Shown: positions 8,929 to 16,738 of the stretch, in pieces
Position numbering within the stretch: position 1 is the first letter of the stretch
Layout of the letters: each line of letters begins with the position of its first letter
Origin: DATKXO01 sp035528995
GTDB taxonomy: Bacteria; Planctomycetota; Phycisphaerae; UBA1845
DNA: 64,000 nt
Direction: 5' to 3'
Assembly: GCA_035528995.1 (NCBI GenBank)
Contig: DATKXO010000110.1
Coordinates: forward strand, 19,366-83,365
Program-made: the position numbers and the translations under genes
Notes under the pieces: generated by a model
Told to the model about the DNA's origin: nothing
Seen by the model: only the letters and a program-made list of their open reading frames with translations
Database searches by the model: none

Positions 8929-8956
8929 ATGATACCGCGCTGGCGTGGCACTGCAA
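8929..8956 (-). promoter_or_regulatory. Possible sigma-70-type promoter for the 8871-5582 cassette
   Basis: Read on the minus strand: TTGCAG, 16 bases, TATCAT (five of six matches in the -10 box). It would start transcription about 50 bases before the ATG at 8871. Assigned by eye. Confidence 0.4.
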
Positions 8957-9037
8957 GGGGTCTTCCGCCACAAACCTGGACGGAAGTGCCCGTTTGCAAG
9001 TGCAAGTGACACAACGACTTAAGGAGTGTGGGATGGG

Positions 9038-9050
9038 GGGACAGTCACCT
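9038..9050. repeat. GGGACAGTCACCT element, right copy
   Basis: Inverse copy of the 5543-5555 element. It lies directly downstream of a possible transposase-tail remnant on the minus strand (stop codon at about 9051-9049). Confidence 0.6.
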
Positions 9051-9240
9051 ATATCTTTGTTGCTCGCTTGCCTTCCTTGAGTTCGATCAGTCTTGGCCTG
9101 CCCACGGGTAGTGGCCGGAGGCGGCGTCCGATTCTGGCCGCCAGCTTGCTTGGGAACTTGTCGCCGGGTCGTGCATGGGTGAGCGAAGCTGGCCTGTGGA
9201 GGACGGTGTGGAACTCGCCCGGACGAATGCATCCCCCACC
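9049..9240 (-). pseudogene. Possible eroded 3' end of a transposase gene
   Basis: The minus-strand frame ending at 9049 has a C-terminal peptide GRRLRPLPVGRPRLIELKEG, then KRATKI and a stop. Basic tails of this kind, with the motif GRPR, are familiar from REP-associated or Y1-type transposases. The frame lacks any recognisable catalytic HUH or tyrosine region and the upstream part is low-complexity. The GGGACAGTCACC repeat abuts it. The identification is an inference. Confidence 0.25.
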
Positions 9241-9310
9241 CATGCTTCGCGTGGATGGGGCACCCACTTGGCATGGGTCGGGCAGCGGCCGTCGATCGTT
9301 ATTCTTCGAG

Positions 9311-9340
9311 AACGGCCGGCGGGGGCGCCGGCCGCTACTG
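9311..9340. repeat. REP-like palindrome, copy 1
   Basis: GC-rich palindrome: AACGGCCGGC, GGGGGC, GCCGGCCGCTACTG. It matches the copy at 10250-10279 in outline (AACGGCC, GGGG core, GGCCGCTAC), differing mainly by compensating changes in the stem. It lies in the long intergenic stretch 8872-9579, which otherwise shows only the GGGACAGTCACC repeat and a possible transposase tail. Confidence 0.5.
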
Positions 9341-9579
9341 GGTTTTCGGACGCCGTGTTGGTGGGCGGGGTCGTTGCCGGGGGCGGGCGGGCGGGGTGGG
9401 GTCGGGTTGTTCTCGGACGCTGGGCGGCTTGGGGCATCATTGTAGCGCCGGCACACCAGAAACCGGGGCCGCTAGCCGCTACATATTGTAGATCAAACCA
9501 CGGTGCCGGGGGGTTGTCTGCCGGGTGATGACCGGCGCCTGCCTGCGCCGACGGGACACGACGAATTGGGGGACTGCGC

Positions 9580-10020
9580 ATGAAAGACTGGCAAAAGAAC
9601 TTCCTGCAGAAGCTCGAAGGGGCCAAGAAGCAGTGGCTGCACAGGTTCGAGCGCTTCGCCACCGAGCACCTCGAGCCGGTGTTCGACCGGTTCGCCGACT
9701 TCGCCACCAGCAACGGCTTCCGCGTGTCGGCGCCGGATTGCGATGCCGGGACACGCCGGTACAAGTTCGCCCTGACCGAGAACGGTTACGTCCTGCTCAC
9801 GTTCCAGATGAAGGGACTGGAGCAGGTCGAGGTGTGCATCGAGGTGGCCGTGCCCGGGCAGGGTAACGCGGACTCGGCCGACCGGCGCACCGATCTGCAC
9901 CTGGCCGGGCCGTCCTGGGTGGAGACTCAGTTCGAGGATGGGCTGGACACGTTCCTGACCGCCTTTGGCGAGGCCGGGGCCAACGACGCCGAGTGCGCCC
10001 AGGAACTGGTCACCGCGTAA
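9580..10020 (+). CDS. Hypothetical cytoplasmic protein, 146 residues
   Basis: Begins MKDWQKNFLQKLEGAKKQWLHRFERFATEHLEPVFDRF written in short blocks here: MKDWQKNFLQKLEG, then a strongly helical charged stretch. It continues with a strand-rich middle (YKFALTENGYVLLTFQMKG, VEVCIEVAVPG) and a helical end. No signal peptide or membrane segment. The arrangement (helix, antiparallel strands, helix) suggests a small single-domain protein; I do not recognise the family. It is a single gene between repeat-rich spacers and is followed at 10096-10121 by a terminator-like hairpin. The start is the only ATG that gives a full-length helix, and no strong ribosome binding site is seen. Confidence 0.6.
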   Translation: MKDWQKNFLQKLEGAKKQWLHRFERFATEHLEPVFDRFADFATSNGFRVSAPDCDAGTRRYKFALTENGYVLLTFQMKGLEQVEVCIEVAVPGQGNADSADRRTDLHLAGPSWVETQFEDGLDTFLTAFGEAGANDAECAQELVTA

Positions 10021-10095
10021 CGGGGCGACCGGTGGTCGGGCTTGCTCGATCGCGGGTCCGTTGCGCAGTCCGTGCCATTGCCAGTATGCGAACGG

Positions 10096-10121
10096 AGCCC
10101 CGGCAGCTTGTGGCCGGGGCT
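10096..10121 (+). terminator. Terminator-like hairpin after the 146-residue gene
   Basis: AGCCCCGGC, an 8-base loop, GCCGGGGCT: a perfect 9-bp stem about 75 bases after the stop. No T-run follows, so termination may need another factor. Confidence 0.4.
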
Positions 10122-10249
10122 TCCGATGCGCGCTGAACGCGCTGTGAGCTGATGCAGCATCCTCTATCAGGTCGCTAAGAAACTCGTTTTGCCGCCGAGG
10201 GCTGCTGCCTTGCGTGCCAAGAAACGCATCCAATGGACGGTTTCCTGCA

Positions 10250-10279
10250 AACGGCCTGCGGGGACGCAGGCCGCTACGG
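10250..10279. repeat. REP-like palindrome, copy 2
   Basis: AACGGCCTGCG, GGGA, CGCAGGCCGCTACGG: a 9-bp stem with the same flanks (AACGGCC and GGCCGCTAC) as 9311-9340. The surrounding spacer 10021-10327 contains no other gene-like feature. Confidence 0.5.
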
Positions 10280-10327
10280 CGTTCCTTAGCGTCCCGCTAT
10301 CGCCCGAGGCGATGCACGTCCGTGCCT

Positions 10328-12376
10328 CTACCTGGCGGGGGCCTGCAGCTCGGCGATGATTCGTCCGGCCTCCGGTTCCTCGATCCATTCGACGTGCCCG
10401 TCGGCAAACGCAACGGCCGCCCCGCGCCCGTTGCGGACCTCGCGTTCGGCCAGGACCACCGTGGTGGCCGGCTGCGCCATTGTCTTGGTGTTCGACCCGG
10501 AACGATAGAGGTAGAAGGACTGTTCGTCGACCTCGGACACGTCGGCCGGTCCGCTGCCGTCGTACGGGCTGCGCAGCATCTGCACCGTCATGGAGCCGTC
10601 GGCCACCAGATCGCCCAGCGACGTGGGGAACTCGCCCTTGTGCTCGCTGGCGTAGATGAGACAGCAGGTCACGATGCCCTTTATGTTGGCCATGGAGACG
10701 GTGCGTCTGGTCTGATTGCGGGCCTCGGCCAGCGACTCGACCATGGATTGGCCCACGACCTCCATGGCTGCCTGTGTGCCCGACTCGTTCAGGGCAAGGT
10801 CCACCAGGATCGTCCCGGGCCGCGAGGTGACGGCGATTCCCAGCGCAGCGTCGGTGCCGGCGGCGCGGCTGAACACGGGCACCACCAGCGGGTCCTGGCG
10901 CTCCGGTTCCTCGCCCATCTCAGCCAGGGCCAGCTCGGCGAACCGGGCGATGTTCATGAAAACCAGCCGCGAGGCCGAGTCAGGCAGTCGAGCGAGGATC
11001 GACTTCAGGTTCGGATGCGCGTCGAACGCCTTGTGCTCCAGGTGGGCTTCGATGGCTGATACGACGCGCTGGGTCGATCCGCCCATCACCAGGTAGCCGT
11101 CGACCACGGCCAGCGCTAATGGCGGGTCGCCGTCGTCACCCCGGGACACGATCTGTACACCGCGGTACACGGTCGTGTTGATGGGCAGGCCATAGCCGTT
11201 GACCAGGTTCTGGAACTGCCGGAGGAACAGGTCGGCATCGGCCAGCTTGACGGCCGCGATCAGGTGCGGTTTTTCGTCGTCGCCGGCCTGCACGCCGATG
11301 GCCCATTCGTCCACCATGTTGTCCAGAAAGTCGTGCTGTGGATCGAACCCGAACTCGCGGGTGACCTCGGTCAACTCGCTGCGGAACTCGTCCACGATGT
11401 CCGGATCGATCTTCTCGATGATCTCGCACAGCCGATCCGCGAGGTCGGAGGCGTTGGTCATGGCTCCGCAGCAGGCGATCACGCAGTCGGCCGGTAGAAC
11501 CGACGCCGCCTCGAGCTTTCGTTCGGGCGGTACGAGCAGGCCGGTCAGCCCGCTTTGCTCGTCGGCCACGCCAATGGCCAGGTTGGCCGACAGCGCCGGC
11601 CCGGACCAGTCGGCCGTCAGAGCCACCGACTCGAACGCGTCGAGCCCGGCGGCGTCGAACAGGCGGCCGGATTCCTCGTCCATTTGAACTCGTGCCAGGG
11701 TGATCAGCGGGCGGAGATTGAGATAGGCCAGCAGGTCGCCCCGCCATGTGCGCAGGTTCTTTGCGATTGGCAGACGCCGGAACTCTTCGCTCTCGACGAA
11801 GCGCTGACCGTCTGCGTTGGGGTTGTTGCCGGCGAGGAATTCCATCACCGACTGCCGCCAGGTGTCTCCGTAGGCCAGCCCGTCGCGCACGCCGACGTAC
11901 AGGGTTATGGCGAGCGGCAGTTCCGACGGCCTGATGGTGATCAGTTGCCCGTCGCGTCCGACCTCGATCGGTGGGGCGCCCTGCGATCCGACGAGGTCGC
12001 CGTCGGTCCAGGCCTTGAGGCGGGAGAACAAGTCATTTGCATCGCCCGCGACCGTTGCGGCGAAACTGATGCCAAGGGCGTCGGGGCGCAACGCCTTCGC
12101 CCGGACGGCGAGCATGGTCGGACCGCCGAAGGTCTCCCGCCAGCCGCGGGCCAGCGCGGCAGCGTCGGGGCAGCCGGCTTCTCTGGCGGCCATCAGGGCG
12201 ATCGGGTTGTCGAGCAGGGCCGACACATCCTCCGTGTACAAGACAAACAGCGGGTCGGCCGGGGCCAGTGCCAGCAGGTCGGTCGGCGTCGCGGCCGGTG
12301 CTGCCGGTTGCTCACCGGCGAGGGCGACCGTCGCGAGAAGCGTCCAGCAGCCAGCGGTACGGAGAAAGGCGTTCAT
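10328..12376 (-). CDS. Exported protein with DUF3352-like body and pseudopilin H-X9-DG-like tail
   Basis: 682 residues with a cleavable signal (MNAFLRTAGCWTLLATVALA). The body (about 30-540) has repeated alpha/beta segments such as DLLALAPADPLFVLYTEDV and GDLLAYLNLRPLITLARVQM, resembling the DUF3352 family of exported bacterial proteins. The last 140 residues change character. ANIKGIVTCCLIYASEHKGE and FPTSLGDLVADG resemble the post-helix part of planctomycete type II pseudopilins. VVLAEREVRNGRGAAVAFADGHVEWI matches the prepilin-associated H-X9-DG-like ending. The combination without an N-terminal prepilin helix is unusual. A good CAGGAAA site precedes the ATG. It follows the 13856-12456 gene by 80 bases on the same strand and is probably co-transcribed. 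Confidence 0.7.
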   Translation of the reverse strand: MNAFLRTAGCWTLLATVALAGEQPAAPAATPTDLLALAPADPLFVLYTEDVSALLDNPIALMAAREAGCPDAAALARGWRETFGGPTMLAVRAKALRPDALGISFAATVAGDANDLFSRLKAWTDGDLVGSQGAPPIEVGRDGQLITIRPSELPLAITLYVGVRDGLAYGDTWRQSVMEFLAGNNPNADGQRFVESEEFRRLPIAKNLRTWRGDLLAYLNLRPLITLARVQMDEESGRLFDAAGLDAFESVALTADWSGPALSANLAIGVADEQSGLTGLLVPPERKLEAASVLPADCVIACCGAMTNASDLADRLCEIIEKIDPDIVDEFRSELTEVTREFGFDPQHDFLDNMVDEWAIGVQAGDDEKPHLIAAVKLADADLFLRQFQNLVNGYGLPINTTVYRGVQIVSRGDDGDPPLALAVVDGYLVMGGSTQRVVSAIEAHLEHKAFDAHPNLKSILARLPDSASRLVFMNIARFAELALAEMGEEPERQDPLVVPVFSRAAGTDAALGIAVTSRPGTILVDLALNESGTQAAMEVVGQSMVESLAEARNQTRRTVSMANIKGIVTCCLIYASEHKGEFPTSLGDLVADGSMTVQMLRSPYDGSGPADVSEVDEQSFYLYRSGSNTKTMAQPATTVVLAEREVRNGRGAAVAFADGHVEWIEEPEAGRIIAELQAPAR

Positions 12377-12455
12377 GGTCGTGTTTCCTGCGTCATTCGC
12401 CAGGGGTTGTCGTCGTTCCGTCTTCTTCGAGTCTCATCGGCCGGGGCGGCTCGTT

Positions 12456-13856
12456 CTACTCCTCGAACGGTTTGACGTCCGGCGCGGGGAATCGGCAGAC
12501 GTAGTCGAGCTTCCACGCCCGTTCGTCTTCCTTGCCGCCGTCGTCCACCATGTTCTCGCCGACGCTGTAGAGCATCCAACCCTCGCCCTCGGGCTGGTAC
12601 ACGTACTGGTTGCCGCTGAATGGGTCGATCAGGTCATCCGCGCCGCCCAGGATGTCGGTCAACTCGTCGAGCCGATCGGGGAAGGCACCGTCGTGTCGCG
12701 CGGCGTACAGACGAAGGGCGGCAATCACGCGGGTCATCTGGGCCGCGGTTCGAAGGCGTTCGCCCAGTTCGTTGGCCCGGGCCAGGGAGGGCAGCAGCAT
12801 GCGGGCGAGCACGTTCCACCGCGGTATGGACCGGACGATTTGTTCCTCCCAGTCGCCCGGCCAGTTGGCCTCGTAGGCGGGCAACTCGGAACGGCGGATC
12901 AACTCGTCGTAGAACGTGTTCATGTGTCTCTTGATGGTCCGATCGGGGAGCATAAGCCGGCCGATGCGGGCCTCGAGTACCCCCCAGCCCGTTTCGTTTG
13001 GCGGGTTCACGTCGAAGTCCCCGTTCCAGAAGTTGTGCACGTTTCGCAAGGACATCGTCGGGCGGGACACGAACTCGTCCACGATCCCCAGGCCGAACAG
13101 CTTCTCCATCCGCACGCCGCGTTTCATGTCCGGGCGGGTTTCGGCCAGTCGAGCGGTCTGATCCAGGATCTTCTGCAGCAGTGCCGGCGGCAGGTCACGT
13201 CGAAGGACCAGGTCGCGAGTGGCCTGATCGCCGATCGCGCAGCAGGCCACGCCCACCAGGGCCTCGATCAGCGTGATGCCCTGACCGATGTGGGCCCCCA
13301 TTCGCCATGCGGTGATGTAGTTGTCGAAAGCCCGGGCGTACTTGCCGCCGGCTTCCAGCCGTCGGCCATCCGCTATCAGCATCTTGGCCAGGTGGCGGTG
13401 GTGACTCAGGCTGGGCAGCAGCACCGCGATGATGCTGCCGCCGGGGTCCCCGAAGTAGGGCATCTGACACCGTTCCAGCTCGCCGGCCTGCCGGGCCAGT
13501 TCGAGGGCGCGGCGGTTGTCCTTGTTGGTGAGCCAGGCTTCGAGCTTGGTGCCGGCTGATCCCGGTGGCCAGGCCGTGCGGCAGGCATAGCCGAAGGCGC
13601 CCTTGAGGTCATCAGGCAACTCGGCGAAAGCGTTGGCCGCTTCGATGTACGTCCAGGCCGCGTTCTCGTCGCGGGGGATGTCCGCGACGTCGAAGCCGCG
13701 CTGGCGAAGGTCGTCCGCGGGCCAGACGGTCATGGTCCGGTCGCGGATGGTGACCTGCTCGGGCGGCTCGTCGGCCGGCAGCAGGGCGGGGCTCAGGCAC
13801 AGCACTGCCGTTGCGGCGACGATCCGGGTGGTCCAGGGGGCTGTTCCGGGCTTCAT
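12456..13856 (-). CDS. Exported hypothetical protein with pseudopilin-like C-terminal part
   Basis: 466 residues from an ATG at 13856 with GAGGAGA upstream. The frame stays open much further 5', but that part is the antiporter gene in another frame. Signal peptide MKPGTAPWTTRIVAATAVLC ending near LLPADE. The body is mostly helical (NRRALELARQAGELERCQ, RRLEAGGKYARAFDNYITAW) with TPR-like character. The end, TRVIAALRLYAARHDGAFPD then RLDELTD, DPFSGNQYVYQPEGEGWMLY and SVGENMVDDGG, resembles the globular part of type II secretion pseudopilins. It shares this trait with the next gene, 10328-12376, suggesting the pair works together at the cell envelope. Function unknown. Confidence 0.7.
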   Translation of the reverse strand: MKPGTAPWTTRIVAATAVLCLSPALLPADEPPEQVTIRDRTMTVWPADDLRQRGFDVADIPRDENAAWTYIEAANAFAELPDDLKGAFGYACRTAWPPGSAGTKLEAWLTNKDNRRALELARQAGELERCQMPYFGDPGGSIIAVLLPSLSHHRHLAKMLIADGRRLEAGGKYARAFDNYITAWRMGAHIGQGITLIEALVGVACCAIGDQATRDLVLRRDLPPALLQKILDQTARLAETRPDMKRGVRMEKLFGLGIVDEFVSRPTMSLRNVHNFWNGDFDVNPPNETGWGVLEARIGRLMLPDRTIKRHMNTFYDELIRRSELPAYEANWPGDWEEQIVRSIPRWNVLARMLLPSLARANELGERLRTAAQMTRVIAALRLYAARHDGAFPDRLDELTDILGGADDLIDPFSGNQYVYQPEGEGWMLYSVGENMVDDGGKEDERAWKLDYVCRFPAPDVKPFEE

Positions 13857-14032
13857 CGTCTGTGTCTCCTCGAAACGGGAGCGGGCGCCGCCCGCTGTCG
13901 GCACTCCGGGCGCATTATCGGCGGAACCGGTGCCAGCCAGGGTACCAGACGAGCGGCGGCAGGGTGTGTTAGCGCGTGTGTGGTGTTTTTTCGGCTTTCG
14001 GTCGTTTGCCCCAGGAGCGTCGGCGGCAACCC

Positions 14033-15928
14033 TCAGAAGCCCGGCGCGTTGATCGGGCTGGGCGGCATGGCCGGCGGCTGCGGCGCGGGTGCCCGTCGGC
14101 CCAGAATCAGTACGATGAGCAGCAGGGCCACTACGCCTGCCAGCACGCCCATCCACCACGGCTTGCCGTAGATATTGCACAGGACGTTGCCGGCCCCGAC
14201 GCTCACCACGGCGGCCAGCAGGGCGTACGGCATCTGCGTCCAGACGTGCTGCTCGAGCGTGCACGAAGTGGCCAATGAAGATAGAACCGTCGTGTCGCTG
14301 ATGGGCGAGCAGTGGTCGCCGAAGATCGACCCGGCCAACACGGCTCCGACGGCCGAGTAGAACAGCGGTGCTGCTTCCGCAGCGGGCATGTCTGCGCACA
14401 GCTTGGCCGCCACCATTACGGTGGCCGGGCAGAGAATCCCCATCGTTCCCCAACTCGAACCGGTGGCGAACGAGACCAGGCAAGCCGCCCCGAACACGGT
14501 CATGGGCAGGAACATGGGCGCGAACTGGGCGTCCTTCAATGCGTCGCTGACCACCTCGCCCAGTTGCAGCGCCCGGGTGGCGTCGGACAGGGCCCAGGCC
14601 AGCACCAGGATGACGATGGCCGGGAACATCCGCGACATGCTCTCCAGCCCGCCGTCGACGGCCTCGCGGAACTTCGCGTTTCGCGCGACCAGGGCGATGA
14701 GCAGTGCCAGGGCCAAACCGGCCACGGCGCCGTAGAGGATGGACCGATAGGGATCGGCGCCGACCAGAACGTCTTTCACCGTGTCCAGCGACAGCGTGGC
14801 GTCTTGGGGAAGGGTCTGCCAGCCCGGCAGGACCAGGATCACGACGGTGACCACCACCATCAACAGCACGGGCAACAGGGCGTACCAGGCTCGGCCCGGG
14901 GGCGCTCCGCCGTCTTCCTGGGCCATGGCGTACACGCTGCGCTGGGCCGCCTCGCGCTCGGCCTTCTTCATGGGTCCGAAGTCGCGTCTTGTCAGGGCGA
15001 TCAGCGCCACCAGCGCCAGGGCGAAGAGGGCGTAGAAGCGATAGCCGATGCTGGCCAGGAAGACGTGGTAAGCGCTGGCATTGGCCACGATTTCGGGAAC
15101 GGCCTGTCCGGTTGCCAGGGCGCTGGCGTTTGCGGCATCCAATCCGTCCTTGATGTAGCCGACCTCGGCGCCGATCCAGGTTCCGATGGGCACGAGCGAG
15201 GCCACCGGTGCGGCCGTCGAGTCCACGATGTAGGCCAGTTTCGCCCGGCTGACGCGCAGGCGGTCGAAGAGCGGGCGAAGGGTCGGACCGAGGATCATGG
15301 TGTTGGCGTAGTCGTCGAAGAACACGGCGTGGCCGGCGACCCATCCGCTCAACTGGGCGCGTCGCGAAGTCCTGGCCCAGCGCGACATGGCATCGACGAC
15401 GGCCCGCGTCCCGCCGATGGCACCGACAACGCCCACCATGGCGCCGATGGCCATGGTGAAGACGATGATCTGCACGCGGTAGTAGCCGTAGTCCGGGTCG
15501 AGATCGACAATCCCACCGACGAGGTACTCCTCCACCGCCACGCGTACGCCCCGCAGGACAGTCGGTGCGTCGGCGAAGGCGGCCTCCGGCCCGCGGCAGG
15601 GCAGCAGCATGTACGCCGCCACCAGAACACCCACGAAGAGCGAGACCACCACCTGCCGGCTCATGATGGCCAGCAGGATGGCCACCAACGGTGGCGCCAA
15701 GACCCACAGGTCTCCTCCGAACTTGCCCTTGTAATACTCCTGCGGTGTGGGCACGGCCGGCGCGGTCGTGGCCGTTGGCTGGTCGGTGGTTGCGACGTCG
15801 GCGGCGGTCGGCTGGGCCTGCTGGGCGAGCGTCACCGCACACACGCAAAGAACGCCCGCCGCCAGCACCATCGTGGGCAGGGACAGTCGGCGGACCTGCT
15901 TGAGCAACGCGAACGGGTTACGTGTCAC
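14033..15928 (-). CDS. NhaC-family Na+/H+ antiporter
   Basis: 631 residues, polytopic inner-membrane protein of the NhaC family, expected to exchange Na+ for H+ (or a related cation or amino-acid substrate). Family blocks are clear: GHAVFFDDYANTMILGPTLR (about 200), STAAPVASLVPIGTWIGAE, FATGSSWGTMGIL (about 475) and GSIFGDHCSPISDTTVLSS (about 530). The first 60 residues form an extra N-terminal segment: a hydrophobic stretch like a signal peptide (LPTMVLAAGVLCVCAVTLA) and a Thr/Ala/Pro-rich linker, not usual for NhaC. GTG start at 15928. It begins 39 bases after purQ ends on the same strand, so it may be read through from the purine genes although no functional link is obvious. Confidence 0.85.
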   Translation of the reverse strand: MTRNPFALLKQVRRLSLPTMVLAAGVLCVCAVTLAQQAQPTAADVATTDQPTATTAPAVPTPQEYYKGKFGGDLWVLAPPLVAILLAIMSRQVVVSLFVGVLVAAYMLLPCRGPEAAFADAPTVLRGVRVAVEEYLVGGIVDLDPDYGYYRVQIIVFTMAIGAMVGVVGAIGGTRAVVDAMSRWARTSRRAQLSGWVAGHAVFFDDYANTMILGPTLRPLFDRLRVSRAKLAYIVDSTAAPVASLVPIGTWIGAEVGYIKDGLDAANASALATGQAVPEIVANASAYHVFLASIGYRFYALFALALVALIALTRRDFGPMKKAEREAAQRSVYAMAQEDGGAPPGRAWYALLPVLLMVVVTVVILVLPGWQTLPQDATLSLDTVKDVLVGADPYRSILYGAVAGLALALLIALVARNAKFREAVDGGLESMSRMFPAIVILVLAWALSDATRALQLGEVVSDALKDAQFAPMFLPMTVFGAACLVSFATGSSWGTMGILCPATVMVAAKLCADMPAAEAAPLFYSAVGAVLAGSIFGDHCSPISDTTVLSSLATSCTLEQHVWTQMPYALLAAVVSVGAGNVLCNIYGKPWWMGVLAGVVALLLIVLILGRRAPAPQPPAMPPSPINAPGF

Positions 15929-15967
15929 AGCATCATCTCCGTACCGGTTTTCGCTCTTGGCCCGCCG

Positions 15968-16738
15968 CTATTTCAGACATTCCACACCCGATCGAAAAAC
16001 GTCCAACCCGTCGGCAGTCGCGACGTCCGGACGGCGCGTCCACAGCGGATGCTGCGTCCGGTCGACGTGGCGCTCGGGGTGCGGCATCAAACCCAGAACC
16101 TGCCCGGTTGCATCGGTCAGGCCCGCGATGCCGTCCGCGCTGCCGTTGGGGTTGGCCGGATAATCACCCGGTTCGCCCCGGCTGTCCACATAACGCAGAG
16201 CCACGTGGCCGTTTTCGCGCAGGGCGGTCAGGGCCCGCTCCGAATCGACAACCAGACGGCCTTCGGCGTGGGCCACGGGCGCTTCGATATAACGCGACCG
16301 CCGCAGGAACGCACACCGGTCCGTCTCGACCCGCAGCCGCACCCACCGATCCTCGAACCTCGACGACGAGTTCGGCGCCAGGCTCACGCGTAAAGCCTCC
16401 CGCCGGCCGCCGGGCAGCAGCCCCATCCGGACCAGCACCTGAAACCCGTTGCAGATGCCCAGCACCAGCTTGCCGGTGGCAATGAATTCGCGGGCGGCAT
16501 CGCTCAGGCGATGGGCGAGGCGGCTCGCCAGAATCCTACCGGCCGCGATGTCGTCCCCGTAGCTGAAACCGCCCGGAACTGTCAGAACTTGTGCGTCATT
16601 CAATTGGCCCGGGTTGCGAATCAGTTCGTTGACGTGGACCAGCCGCGGCTCGGCGCCCGCGAGGCGCCAGGCGTGGACGGTCTCGCCGTCGCAGTTGATC
16701 CCGGCCGCCCGGAGCACGATGACGCGAACCTTAGCCAC
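15968..16738 (-). CDS. purQ: Phosphoribosylformylglycinamidine synthase, glutaminase subunit
   Basis: 256 residues. A class I glutamine amidotransferase that supplies ammonia to PurL in the fourth step of purine synthesis, in the cytoplasm. The nucleophile is Cys96 in GICNGFQ and the partners are His220 and Glu222 in MPHPERH. The oxyanion-loop block VPGGFSYGDDIAAG is intact. The start is a GTG whose first bases overlap the end of purL: the sequence GTGGCTAA contains the purQ GTG and the purL TAA. GGGAGGG lies 8 bases before it, supporting this start over a longer open frame. This overlap predicts coupled translation with purL. It is slightly longer than the roughly 225 residues of short PurQ proteins. 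Confidence 0.93.
   Translation of the reverse strand: MAKVRVIVLRAAGINCDGETVHAWRLAGAEPRLVHVNELIRNPGQLNDAQVLTVPGGFSYGDDIAAGRILASRLAHRLSDAAREFIATGKLVLGICNGFQVLVRMGLLPGGRREALRVSLAPNSSSRFEDRWVRLRVETDRCAFLRRSRYIEAPVAHAEGRLVVDSERALTALRENGHVALRYVDSRGEPGDYPANPNGSADGIAGLTDATGQVLGLMPHPERHVDRTQHPLWTRRPDVATADGLDVFRSGVECLK

Noticed and set aside
13857..15848. 5' extension of the 12456-13856 frame through the antiporter gene
   Set aside because: The antiporter is clearly coded in another frame; the extension is Arg/Gly/Pro-rich noise.
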